A stretch of 64,000 bases of DNA from an uncultured Dehalococcoidia bacterium (GTDB taxonomy: Bacteria; Chloroflexota; Dehalococcoidia; Lucifugimonadales; Lucifugimonadaceae), in contig OY282385.1 of the NCBI GenBank assembly GCA_958295935.1, forward strand, positions 1,116,001 through 1,180,000. Direction: 5' to 3'. The stretch's first letter is position 1. Every line of letters begins with the position of its first letter. The translations under genes and the position numbers were made by a program. This document shows positions 45,756 to 54,817 of this stretch, in pieces. The notes below the pieces were generated by a model. The model ran no database searches, was not told the origin of the DNA, and saw only the letters and a program-made list of their open reading frames with translations.

Positions 45756-46433
45756 CTAATCGGGTTTTCGAAGGCGCATCAGCAGGTGCCGCCCCCCGCG
45801 AGCTGCGTAAGGCGTAACGTTTTCGTTGATGATCTCCACAAGCTCACGAGGCTCCAGCATACCCGCCTGCAGCAGCAACCTCGCCTCCTCCTCCTTAGCC
45901 CGGTGAAACGCAAACGCCAGAGCCGTAACGTCCAGACCGGACTCAAGCTCAAGCCCCCAGGCCGAAGCAAGAGAACTGAACGTCGCCCTGGGGTCGTCCC
46001 AATAGACGCTGATGATGAACGCGCCCCCAGGCTTCAACACCCGCCGCACCTCCCCGGGATCGAAGATGTCCGTGGAGATAGCCAGATCGAAAATGCCTGC
46101 CTCGAAAGGCAACTCATTCGCATTGGCCCTCAAAAAAGTGCACAGATCACCGATACCCTCTATATCCGCAAGGTCGCGAGCCACTTCAAGCTCGCCCTCG
46201 TTAATGTCTATTCCCGACACCGAGCAGCCATACAGAGACGCCAACCACCTCGCATTCCCCCCCACCGCACAAGCTATGTCCAGAGCACGCATCCCGGATG
46301 TGACCGACAGACCCTTCAGAGCCACCCGGAAGAGCGTCTGGTTCGCACCAACGTGCATAAACTCGCCATACGAGGCCGCCCCCCAGCTCGGGTGCTCTTC
46401 TATCCACTTCTGTAGCCTCTGAGTCTTGTTCAT
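45756..46433 (-). CDS. Class I SAM-dependent methyltransferase
   Basis: From the ATG at 46433 the protein has 225 residues with the SAM motif LDIACAVGGNARWLA, the acidic loop GIDINEGEL and the post-motif region LPFEAGIFDLAIS. Substrate unknown; the fold is that of small-molecule (UbiE/Mmt-like) methyltransferases. The frame is open to 46496, but the extra residues are not typical. Confidence 0.8.
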   Translation of the reverse strand: MNKTQRLQKWIEEHPSWGAASYGEFMHVGANQTLFRVALKGLSVTSGMRALDIACAVGGNARWLASLYGCSVSGIDINEGELEVARDLADIEGIGDLCTFLRANANELPFEAGIFDLAISTDIFDPGEVRRVLKPGGAFIISVYWDDPRATFSSLASAWGLELESGLDVTALAFAFHRAKEEEARLLLQAGMLEPRELVEIINENVTPYAARGGRHLLMRLRKPD

Positions 46434-46674
46434 CTCGCGTTCCGTCTTTCGGATCGGGCATACCGCGCAAACGCAGCCCAACCATCTCAGGTACATTGCC
46501 CCAACGGGCAGCTTACGGCATTATCGCCCCCAACTGCCGCCCGCGTAAGAGACCCCCGCAGAACCCAACGATCTAGCCATCCGGAACCGCAGGCAGCCGC
46601 AGCGTGTACGCGCGCTCACCCGAGGAGTAGGGTGTTCCCCAACGCCCCCAAAGGCCAAGGAGTCGACCAGCAAG

Positions 46675-47310
46675 ATGCCGAGCATAATCCCCGAAGAAAT
46701 CGAGCGATACGCCCACGACCACACCTCCGACTCCGGCCCGTTGATGAACGAACTCGCCGAAACAACGCGGAAACGAATGCCCTCACACGGAATGATGTCA
46801 GGCAAGGCCGTTGGAAGGTTGCTACAGGGCCTCGTGCGCGCACTACAGGCAAGGAACGTTCTGGAAATCGGTTCCTTCACAGGATACAGCGCACTCATGA
46901 TGGCACAGGCCATGCCGGACGAAGGTCGGATCATCACCTGCGACGTAGACCCGGAAGCCACCGCCATAGCAAGGGAGTTCTGGGCAAGATCGCCCCACGG
47001 ATCCAAAATCGAACTGAAATTGGGCCCGGCGCTCCAAACCATGAAATCGCTGGAAGGCCCGTTCGACTTCATCTTCATAGACGCCGACAAGGAATCCTAC
47101 CCAGACTACTACACCCGCGCAATGGAACTACTCGCGCCCAACGGCATGATCGCAGTCGACAACGTTCTCTGGAGCGGCCGAGTACTCAGCCCGGTATCCC
47201 ACTCCGACAAGGCCATAGCCGAATTCAACAACATCGTCCAAAACGACCACCGAGTCGTTAACCTCATACTCCCCGTCAGGGACGGAGTGATGCTCATATG
47301 GCCCCGCTAG
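46675..47310 (+). CDS. O-methyltransferase, caffeoyl-CoA OMT family
   Basis: A 211-residue SAM-dependent O-methyltransferase: LEIGSFTGYSALMMA (motif I), FIFIDADKESYPDYY (metal and SAM site) and AVDNVLWSGRV, as in metal-dependent catechol-type methyltransferases. Its last 62 codons (from 47124) are repeated almost exactly at 49681-49867 as a headless fragment. It converges with, and by four bases overlaps, an SDR gene, of which only the 3' part is present on this side. Confidence 0.92.
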   Translation: MPSIIPEEIERYAHDHTSDSGPLMNELAETTRKRMPSHGMMSGKAVGRLLQGLVRALQARNVLEIGSFTGYSALMMAQAMPDEGRIITCDVDPEATAIAREFWARSPHGSKIELKLGPALQTMKSLEGPFDFIFIDADKESYPDYYTRAMELLAPNGMIAVDNVLWSGRVLSPVSHSDKAIAEFNNIVQNDHRVVNLILPVRDGVMLIWPR

Positions 47311-47534
47311 CGAGTAAAGACCGTACCCGTAACGTAATCCGCCTGGTCGCTAGCCAAAAACGCGCAAATGCGGGAAATCCCATCCGGTGAAACCAGTGAC
47401 TCCGTCGTAGCCTCATACGTCGCCCGGTCCCCGGCGACCTCGAAGGAACGACGGGCAGTCCGCACCTTCAGCGGAGTATCAACCGACCCAGGAGCAACGT
47501 CGTTCACCCGAATACCGTACCCCCAAGACGACGA
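47124..47534 (+). repeat. Long direct repeat, left copy (OMT 3' end plus SDR 3' end)
   Basis: The 411 bases here match 49681-50092 with seven substitutions (for example 47130 A/C, 47265 C/G, 47433 G/A) and one 1-base gap near 47524, about 98% identity. The repeat spans the junction of two converging genes: the last 187 bases of the O-methyltransferase and about 228 bases of the SDR 3' end. Confidence 0.95.
47307..47534 (-). pseudogene. Headless 3' fragment of the SDR gene
   Basis: The minus strand encodes the last ~75 residues of the SDR whose intact copy is at 49864-50604 (from about GIRVNDVAPGSVDTP to VTGTVFTR). A 1-base deletion lies near its upstream end, and the frame then runs into unrelated DNA. 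It has no start and no catalytic residues. Confidence 0.92.
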
Positions 47535-47539
47535 CCGCG

Positions 47540-49583
47540 TCAGCGCACGCCCGTCTTCAGGACGGGTTCGGACGGCCCTGCGACCGCCTCGACCCGATTC
47601 CCGCTGACGTCGGTGTACCACACGGATACCCGCAGCCGGTGGCCCACGTCCGCGGCGGTGGGAGTGTACCAGTAGCTGCGTCCTGAGCCGGTCGGGATCT
47701 CAGTCCAGCCAACCTCATCGCTGCCGCGTTCCCACCGCAACGACCGGTTGAGGACGCCGGCACGCAGCGCGCCGGACAACGAGACACCGAACGACTCACC
47801 CACCACCGGAGCTCCGCCTATGGTGAAATAGGCGAGAGGGAGACGGGCGCGCAAGTCACCACGATATATTGCGCCGTCCGACAGATCAGCCGCACGCTCC
47901 AGCCCCAGCAGCTCCGTCAGCATGTCAATGCGGCCCCGCCGGCGCGGAATCGAATCTAACCACACGACGTATCCGACAGATCCGGCATCTTGCGCCTGAA
48001 CCCTTGGCCCGCCCCAGTCGTCGACGGAATAGATGTGTTTCCCTTGACCGGCGTGAATGTATACCGCGGCGATTGAATCACTGAATAAATGGCTGCCGGC
48101 GGGCAACTCACGAGCGCGCCGCAGAACCTCGGAGTCTGCCCACCTGGCGCCAGATAACCCCAAACCCACTCCCTGGCTCGCCAAACCTATCCCACGCGCG
48201 TTCAGAGCAGCATGGTATGCCAGCCAGAGACAGAGTACCGAGGCCAGGACGACCGCCCCCCCCCCCCCGCACAATTGTTCTAGTATTCACCCCGGCGGCG
48301 CCTGGGGAAAGGTCAAGATCGGAGCGTTCATAAACTGCAAACCGGTCCAGAGCGAATAGACCTGCCAACAGCAACGGGATGTACAGGGGCATCAAATGCC
48401 TGGTCTGTACTCCGTCCCAGGTGGCCCCCACCAGCAACGAAACGACGTACAGAACGACCGACGACAGCGCGAAACCGCCGAACAAGTAGAATGCGCGCCA
48501 GTCCTGCCCCCCCTCCCTCTGCCGATGTCCTCGCACGAATGTGAACACAACCGCAGCAGCAAACGATGCTAGGACAAGCCCCAAGGAGTATTCGGCGGCG
48601 AGCCGGATGCCTCCATCCACGAAACCCGGAATCACCAAGGATCCCATCGTGGTTAGAAGGTCATTCATCAACTCCGGCAGCGGGGAGGGAACTTTGAACC
48701 TGTTTTTCCCGGTGAGCGTTCCGTCTATCAGGAAATTCCTCATCATCCAAACCGCTATGGGGGCCGCGGCAATCAGCCCATAGAGGACGGCTCGCCTCAG
48801 CTTCTGCGGCAGCGCGGCGGCCCGCTGGGAAATCAGCAGCAGTCCCACAGTGACCACCACCGCAACGCCCGCGTATCGCGTCAAACATGCCAGCCCCGCA
48901 AATATTCCCGCCCACACCAGCGCCGAGCGCCTGCCCTCGTCGAGGTACTTGTCTGCCTGGATAAGCGCCATCAGCGTGAGCAGGATGAAAACCGGCTCGG
49001 ACAATGCATAAGACGAGAGCCGGACCAGATGGAACGACAGCGCAATGGCGAGGCAGCCCCATAGGGCCAGGAAGCGGGTTTCCAGCCGGCGCCCCAGCCA
49101 ACGCCCGGCCACGAAGACGGTAAGCCCGAAGATTATCGCGTTGAGCGGCCCTGCAACGGCGTATGGGTCCAGCCCCCCGAGCCCGCCCGCGGCCAGCAGC
49201 AGCGGATATAGCGGCGGCCATAACGTATACATATTTCCGTTGAACTGAACGAACCCATCGCCCGCCAGCAGGTTCCGGGCAACGGATACGTAGGCGACCG
49301 AGTCCCACTCCAATCCGGGGCCATAGCTCACCTGACGCGCCAATGACAGCGCCGAGCCCAGGAAGGCGATGGCGGACAGCAGCAGGGTGAACCGGTCGGG
49401 CCGCAGCCGGACCAAGGCCGCGGCAACTCTCCGGGTCTGGTTCACAGGTAGTCCCAGGCCAGTCAGGGCGCAACGCCTCGCGCTGTGGGGACCGGCAGAT
49501 CTCGCGGACGCCAGCACGCCGAGGGAGCCGCCTTCCCGCGACAGCTCGACGCCCAATGCGGACAATCCCTTGGCTTGGAGCAT
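47540..49583 (-). CDS. Membrane glycosyltransferase (GT-C/GT39-like), frame broken at a G13 tract
   Basis: Two overlapping frames make one protein of about 680 residues. The first (49583 to the tract at 48268) encodes about 438 residues with some ten membrane helices and GT-C features (LEWDSVAYVSVARNLLAGDGF with the acidic catalytic-type loop, LSEPVFILL, CLTRYAG). The second frame continues with the last helix (VVLASVLCLWLAYHAAL) and an extracytoplasmic domain ending in an Ig-like unit (YTPTAADVGHRLRVSVWYTD). The change of frame falls exactly in 13 consecutive C on the + strand; 12 would join the frames. It is either a phase-variable gene in the OFF state or a sequencing error. It likely transfers sugar from a polyprenyl phosphate to a surface substrate. 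The gene lies between two long direct repeats. Confidence 0.8.
48256..48268. repeat. C13 (coding-strand G13) homopolymer in the glycosyltransferase gene
   Basis: A mononucleotide run of 13 in a coding region, at the point where the two reading frames of the glycosyltransferase must be joined. Runs of this length are prone to slipped-strand errors. Confidence 0.9.
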
Positions 49584-49680
49584 GACGCTACACCCACTTG
49601 AAGGCTGGGCCAGAATATCGCTTCAGGCCGCGTCCATTCACTTCGCTCTATGGTGTAAGGCATCTGTCTGAACGAGATCA

Positions 49681-50092
49681 GGAACTCCTCGCGCCCAACG
49701 GCATGATCGCAGTCGACAACGTTCTCTGGAGCGGCCGAGTACTCAGCCCGGTATCCCACTCCGACAAGGCCATAGCCGAATTCAACAACATCGTCCAAAA
49801 CGACCACCGAGTCGTTAACCTGATACTCCCCGTCAGGGACGGAGTGATGCTCATATGGCCCCGCTAGCGAGTAAAGACCGTACCCGTAACGTAATCCGCC
49901 TGGTCGCTAGCCAAAAACGCGCAAATGCGGGAAATCCCATCCGGTGAAACCAGTGACTCCATCGTAGCCTCATACGTCGCCCGGTCCCCAGTGACCTCGA
50001 AGGAACGACGGGCAGCACGCACCTTCAGCGGAGTATCAACCGACCCAGGAGCAACGTCGTTCACCCGAATACCGTACCCCTCAAGACGACGA
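49681..50092 (+). repeat. Long direct repeat, right copy (OMT 3' end plus SDR 3' end)
   Basis: Second copy of the 411-base repeat (offset 2557 from the left copy). Here the SDR part continues into the complete gene, while the O-methyltransferase part lacks its 5' portion. Confidence 0.95.
49688..49867 (+). pseudogene. Headless 3' fragment of the O-methyltransferase gene
   Basis: Encodes the last ~59 residues of the O-methyltransferase (LLAPNGMIAVDNVLWSGRV to LIWPR) in frame, without a start or SAM-binding motifs. It is left over from the insertion of the glycosyltransferase module. Confidence 0.92.
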
Positions 50093-50604
50093 GCCATCAC
50101 CATAGCCAGACCGTGCACCCCGCCCTTGCTCGATCCGTACGCAAACGAAGAACTGCCGCCGATAACCCCGGCCCCGGACGACGCAAGCACGATCGTCCCC
50201 CGACCCTGCCGCTTCATCACCCCGGAAACGTGCTTCGAAATCAGGAATGAACCTTTCAGATTCACGTCAATCACCTGATCCCAAACTTCCTCCGAAAATT
50301 CGTCCAACTCAACCGAAGCGCCCTCCAGGATCCCCGCAAAATGCAGCAACACGTCTACGCCGCCCAGCCAGGACTCCGCAGCCAGCACACCGCCCGAAAC
50401 CGCCACCTCGTCCATAACGTCCACGCGCCAATAGCGAGCGTCTCCGCCCGCTTCATTGATGTCGGCCACCGTCGCCGAACCCCCTACGTCGTTGACGTCG
50501 AAAGCCGCAACCCTGGCCCCGTATGCCGCGACCCGCAGGGCCGAGGCGCGACCGATACCCGTAGCCGCGCCGGTAACTATGATGCGTTTGCCCTTAAGGT
50601 CCAC
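49864..50604 (-). CDS. SDR family oxidoreductase (FabG-like)
   Basis: A complete 246-residue short-chain dehydrogenase: cofactor motif TGAATGIGRASALR, catalytic Ser in VLASSGAG, YGSSK (Y-x-x-x-K) active site. It converges with and overlaps the O-methyltransferase fragment by four bases; before the insertion it converged with the complete O-methyltransferase gene at 46675. Confidence 0.9.
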   Translation of the reverse strand: MDLKGKRIIVTGAATGIGRASALRVAAYGARVAAFDVNDVGGSATVADINEAGGDARYWRVDVMDEVAVSGGVLAAESWLGGVDVLLHFAGILEGASVELDEFSEEVWDQVIDVNLKGSFLISKHVSGVMKRQGRGTIVLASSGAGVIGGSSSFAYGSSKGGVHGLAMVMARRLEGYGIRVNDVAPGSVDTPLKVRAARRSFEVTGDRATYEATMESLVSPDGISRICAFLASDQADYVTGTVFTR

Positions 50605-50780
50605 GTGACACCCGTACCACTATCTAACAACTCTTCCGGAACCCGGATTCACAGCGCAAAGCCCCGCAACACTCTGACCAAGGAAAAGACGATCCACAGG
50701 TTGCCCGCAACCAACTCGCTTCATCATGCTGTTCACCGGAAGACTGTACAGAAATCCCAGGATTGGCCCATACAACCATT

Positions 50781-51644
50781 TTAGGCACAATCGAAAACTA
50801 TGCCACAACGATTCGCAGCCATCAGAAGACCCTCCAACGCCGCAGGTATCAGATCGTCCGGAAGATGCTCGATCAGCACGTGACCGCGTGGACAAGACGC
50901 CTGCATACCCGACAGAAAAACCCCCTGGTCCAGAATCCCACGCCCAATGACCTCCTCCTCAAGGTGCAACAACAAAGCGTCCACGATCCTGAAATCCTTG
51001 GCGTGCGCCCCAAGAATGCGACCCGAAAGAAGATCATAGAACTCACGCTGAAGAGCCGCGTTGTCGTACGCCTGCCCGATAGAGTCGATGAAATTCACCG
51101 GATCGACGTTGAAGCCAAGGCTCGGAGATCCCACCGACTCGATGAACCGCAGAACGCGCCGCGCAGAGTAAAGCGGAGACACCGCACCCCCCTCCACGGC
51201 AACCATCACCCCCTCGGACTCCGCAGCAGCGCAGATCTGACGAGTCGAATCCACCAGCCGGTCAAACACCTCCTCAGATCGATTGCCCGCGTGAGGAAGC
51301 CACGCCCCATTAGAATTCAAACTGCCTGGACGCAGATAGGTGTTGGGAGCGCCAAGAGCCGCCGTCGCACTGCACGTCCGCTTCACGAACTCGATCGCCG
51401 CAGAACGCTCCGCATCATCCGGGCTTACCAACCCGCCGCCGTAGTTGCCAACCGTCTGCCCCATCACCACACCGTGCTCCAAGAACATCTCACGCAATCC
51501 CGCCGCCTCAACCGGGCCCAGAGAAGCAGGGTCGTCAATCCGTACTTGCAACACGCTGAAACCCAAACCCCGCACCCGACGCAGTACCCCCGAATCGATA
51601 GCACGCCAATCCCCGTTCACAAGACCCGAAACCCCTAAGAGCAC
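50781..51644 (-). CDS. Sugar phosphate isomerase/epimerase (xylose isomerase-like TIM barrel)
   Basis: A 287-residue AP endonuclease 2-type TIM barrel, with the metal-site Glu in VAVEGGAVSP, Asp/His in GFNVDPVNF and GAHAKDFRI, and Glu-like residues near the C-terminus. Members epimerise or isomerise sugars and cyclitols; the substrate is unknown. It starts at a GTG with a G-rich ribosome site. Downstream genes are unrelated. Confidence 0.82.
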   Translation of the reverse strand: MLLGVSGLVNGDWRAIDSGVLRRVRGLGFSVLQVRIDDPASLGPVEAAGLREMFLEHGVVMGQTVGNYGGGLVSPDDAERSAAIEFVKRTCSATAALGAPNTYLRPGSLNSNGAWLPHAGNRSEEVFDRLVDSTRQICAAAESEGVMVAVEGGAVSPLYSARRVLRFIESVGSPSLGFNVDPVNFIDSIGQAYDNAALQREFYDLLSGRILGAHAKDFRIVDALLLHLEEEVIGRGILDQGVFLSGMQASCPRGHVLIEHLPDDLIPAALEGLLMAANRCGIVFDCA

Positions 51645-51656
51645 CGCGCCACCCCC

Positions 51657-52175
51657 CTACAGGCCCACCCGGCGAGATGGCAGCTCCGGCTCAGCTCCCC
51701 GGCCCCTTGACCTACCCGAACGCGCAAGCAAATCCCGCTTTTCGCACTCCAGACGAGTCTTGATAACACCTAAACCCGTCTCCACAACCCGGTTCATCTC
51801 GCTCAGGAATACACCGCGAGACAACCGGTTACGCGGCGCAGGACCGTCCGCCCAAGCCTCGCTGGTTATCGTGGTACGACGAAAATCCCCGCGGATCCTG
51901 ATCACGTGACGAGTCCGAGAAAGCCAGTTACGGGAAGCCCAACTCATCTCCCGCAACTCCCGCCAAGTCTCCACGCGGCAGGTGAAATGAAAAATCTTAC
52001 GAAGACGATACTTGAACAAGCCCCGACCGCCCGACTCGCCAACCCAACCGGACGCTACAATCTCCGGATGCCAGTCCGCCCACAAATCCACCCGGCTAAG
52101 CCAATCCCAAACCACCTCAGGAGGCGCAAAAACCTCTATCTCGTGTCTGGTCTGAATCGGTGCGGTAATGTTCAT
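51657..52175 (-). CDS. SRPBCC superfamily protein (polyketide cyclase/START-like)
   Basis: From the ATG at 52175 (GTGGAA upstream) the protein has 172 residues. It opens with the family beta strand and helix (HEIEVFAPPEVVWDWLSRVDLWADWHP) of helix-grip hydrophobic-pocket proteins. The strongly basic last 30 residues are probably disordered. Function is not known; it likely binds a lipid or aromatic ligand. Confidence 0.72.
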   Translation of the reverse strand: MNITAPIQTRHEIEVFAPPEVVWDWLSRVDLWADWHPEIVASGWVGESGGRGLFKYRLRKIFHFTCRVETWRELREMSWASRNWLSRTRHVIRIRGDFRRTTITSEAWADGPAPRNRLSRGVFLSEMNRVVETGLGVIKTRLECEKRDLLARSGRSRGRGAEPELPSRRVGL

Positions 52176-52374
52176 GTCAATTCCACGGCCTGACACGCCA
52201 AGGACCGCTTCTCACCCCGGCGCAAACAGGGATTGAGACTAAAAGCCCTTTGCCCATGAGTCAAACAGACTCCGAGATCAGCCCGCGCAGCGGACAAGCC
52301 GTATTCTTTGCAAGTTTGACAGAACCAACGGAAGGAGTGAACCGATTTACAGAAACTGTGAAAAATGGCGCCGA

Positions 52375-53181
52375 ATGGTTCGGGACGAACATCAGCAGTC
52401 CGACAGGGTAAAGGCCGAACCGCCGCAAGAAGACTTCTGGAAAGATCTCGCGCACCGATTCACGCCGACGCGGCCCGAAGAGGCCCAGGATGACACACTC
52501 GACGCACTCCTTGCCATCGTGCGGCCACAGGATACCGTGATCGACGTCGGCGCAGGCGCAGGGCGCTTGGCCATTCCACTAGCCCGGCATTGCCGACAAG
52601 TCACAGCCGTCGAACCATCCCAAAGCATGAGAGACGGACTCGCAGCAGCAGCCCAGGAATGGGGCATCGAAAACCTGCGGGTAATACCGGAAAAATGGGA
52701 AGACGCACGCACACATACCGCAAACGTGAGCATATGCGCCCACGTCCTGTACACCGTTACGGCAGTCGAGCCGTTCGTCAGAAAACTGCACCGATCCAGC
52801 AAAGATACCGTAGCCGTCATCCTCTTCGATCAGCCCGCAATGTCAAACTACTTCCCACTGTGGAAAATCGTGCACCAGGAAGAGCGGCTGAGGCTCCCGT
52901 GCCTCGGAGAATTCAGAGACGTCCTCGCGGAATTGGGAATCGAATTCTCAGAAAAACGGCTGCCCCGGCAGGCCCCCGCAGCCTTCCAGGACCGCCGCAC
53001 AGCAATGAGTGAGTGCATGGCGAGGCTCTTCATACAGCCAGGCTCCCCAAAGGCCGACCGCCTGGACGCAGCCCTCGACGACTCCCTGGTGGAATCTAAC
53101 CGCGGACTCGCCTTCCCATGGGCAAAACCGCATACGCCATGGCTCATAACCTGGAACCCACAAACAGCCGTATCGAGCTAA
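52375..53181 (+). CDS. Class I SAM-dependent methyltransferase
   Basis: A 268-residue methyltransferase with VIDVGAGAGRLAIPLARHC (SAM motif I, about 54-72) and AVEPSQSMRDGL (motif II acidic residue). Beyond the fold the substrate is unknown. The ATG at 52375 lacks a clear ribosome site, and a short frame at 52256-52414 overlaps it. Confidence 0.78.
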   Translation: MVRDEHQQSDRVKAEPPQEDFWKDLAHRFTPTRPEEAQDDTLDALLAIVRPQDTVIDVGAGAGRLAIPLARHCRQVTAVEPSQSMRDGLAAAAQEWGIENLRVIPEKWEDARTHTANVSICAHVLYTVTAVEPFVRKLHRSSKDTVAVILFDQPAMSNYFPLWKIVHQEERLRLPCLGEFRDVLAELGIEFSEKRLPRQAPAAFQDRRTAMSECMARLFIQPGSPKADRLDAALDDSLVESNRGLAFPWAKPHTPWLITWNPQTAVSS

Positions 53182-53198
53182 ACCCCGAGGAATATCTG

Positions 53199-54635
53199 TT
53201 GACAGGGACCGGCAAACACCAAGTCGAGGAAAAAGCGCAGGCCCAGCCTGCTCACGGAAACATAGACCACGAAGTACCCGACGCTACGAAACTCGCCGAA
53301 ATACAGCACCTCGTACAACACCTCGCCGAAGAAAACCGAACGCAACTGGCCGTCACCGAACTCGCAAGCCTAAGGCCCCCTGACCGGGCAGCGGTCCTTG
53401 AAGGACTGAACCCCAGAACGCGCGGCAGCCTCATCGCGGAGGTACACGACGATCAAACCGTCGCAGAGGCCTTCGAGCACATAGACCCAGGTGAAGCCGC
53501 AAACGTCTTCGAGTACATAGGCCCGGAAAGAATGGCAGCCATACTGGACTGCTGCCCCCCGGAAATAGCCACCGACATACTGCACAAACTACCGTGGGAA
53601 CAGGCCGGAGCGGTTCTTGGAAAAATCAAAGACCGCAAGGCCGTAGGCGACCTGCTCCTCTATAGGGACGACAAGGCCGGCGGCCTGATGTCCCCGCGAA
53701 TCGTCACACTGCTCGATTCATGGCCCGCCGCTCACGCCATCAACGTCCTGCGCTACTCAGGACTCGATCCCGAAGAAATGATGGAACTCTTCGTGGTCGA
53801 CAGCCAAAACGTCCTCGTAGGAGCCCTACACCTCTCAGACCTCGTCTTTGCAGAGCCGGGCGCCGCCGTCGAGGAAATCATGTCCCAAGACGTGATCTCC
53901 GTAGAAACCGGCGTAGACCAGGAGGAAGCTGCCCGCCTCATGGACCGATACGAAGTACGCAGCCTACCCGTCGTCGACTCCGACGGCGCTCTCAAAGGCT
54001 CCATCGCTATCGAAGAACTCGTACACGTCGCAAGGGATGAAGCCACCGAAGACATGTACCGAATGGTCGGCGTCACCCACGAAGAGCACGAGGCCGGGCG
54101 ATTCATGGCCGCAGTAAGAGGCCGACTCCCATGGCTCACCATCAACCTGGGAACCGTACTCCTGGCCGGGTGGGTCCTAAGCCTGTTCCAGTCAACACTC
54201 GACAGCCTCACCATACTCACGATCTTCCTGCCCGTCGTCATGGGCCAGGCAGGAATAGCAGGCGCACAGACCCTCACCATCACAGTACGCTCAATCGCCC
54301 TGGGAGAATTAGCGCCATCCGGCACGCACAGAATGCTGGCAATAGAAGCCGCACTAGCGCTATGTCAAGGCCTCGCAGTAGGAACCCTGCTCGCCGCCAT
54401 CGTATGGGCTTGGCGAGGAGACCACTACCTCGCACTCATAGTCGCAGCCGCACTCATAGTCAACATGATCGTCGCAGCCATGAGCGGAGTATTGGTACCC
54501 CTCCTGCTCCGAACCGTCCGCATCGACCCCGCAACCTCCTCCGCAGTATTCGTCACCACACTCACCGACGTCGTAGGAATCGCCGCATACCTGGGCCTCG
54601 CCACCGCCTTCCTCTCCGCCTTCAACCCAGCCTAG
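53199..54635 (+). CDS. mgtE: Magnesium transporter MgtE
   Basis: From TTG 53199 (CCGAGG upstream) it has 478 residues: an N-terminal superhelical domain (ELASLRPPDRAAVLEGL...AAILDCCPPEIATDILHKLP), two CBS domains (MSQDVISVETG..., YEVRSLPVVDSDGALKGSI) that sense Mg, and a C-terminal five-helix pore domain (FLPVVMGQAGIAGAQTLT). The open frame reaches back to 53118 inside the previous gene. Its last 109 bases, ending at the stop, are repeated perfectly at 57051-57159. Confidence 0.9.
   Translation: MTGTGKHQVEEKAQAQPAHGNIDHEVPDATKLAEIQHLVQHLAEENRTQLAVTELASLRPPDRAAVLEGLNPRTRGSLIAEVHDDQTVAEAFEHIDPGEAANVFEYIGPERMAAILDCCPPEIATDILHKLPWEQAGAVLGKIKDRKAVGDLLLYRDDKAGGLMSPRIVTLLDSWPAAHAINVLRYSGLDPEEMMELFVVDSQNVLVGALHLSDLVFAEPGAAVEEIMSQDVISVETGVDQEEAARLMDRYEVRSLPVVDSDGALKGSIAIEELVHVARDEATEDMYRMVGVTHEEHEAGRFMAAVRGRLPWLTINLGTVLLAGWVLSLFQSTLDSLTILTIFLPVVMGQAGIAGAQTLTITVRSIALGELAPSGTHRMLAIEAALALCQGLAVGTLLAAIVWAWRGDHYLALIVAAALIVNMIVAAMSGVLVPLLLRTVRIDPATSSAVFVTTLTDVVGIAAYLGLATAFLSAFNPA
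54527..54635 (+). repeat. 109-bp perfect direct repeat, left copy (3' end of mgtE)
   Basis: Bases 54527-54635, from CCCCGCAACCTCC to the mgtE TAG, are identical to 57051-57159 (offset 2524). Flanking bases differ on both sides. Confidence 0.97.
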
Positions 54636-54817
54636 CCCACAACCCCGGAAGCCCAGAGTGGACAGCGAAATGTTTGCTTAGCCCTTATCCTTCCGCGGAT
54701 CGCGCTGGCATCAACGCCTTGGCTGGCTTCCATGGTGAGCGGCAAATTCGTGAACACTCTCAGTGAACATGTGTGCTATTCTCCAAGCGAGATCAATTCG
54801 GTGGCAGTACTGAGAAA

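Noticed and set aside
52256-52414. Possible 52-residue protein starting at ATG 52256
   Set aside because: It overlaps the start of the methyltransferase gene, has no good ribosome site and no recognisable features; kept only as a note.
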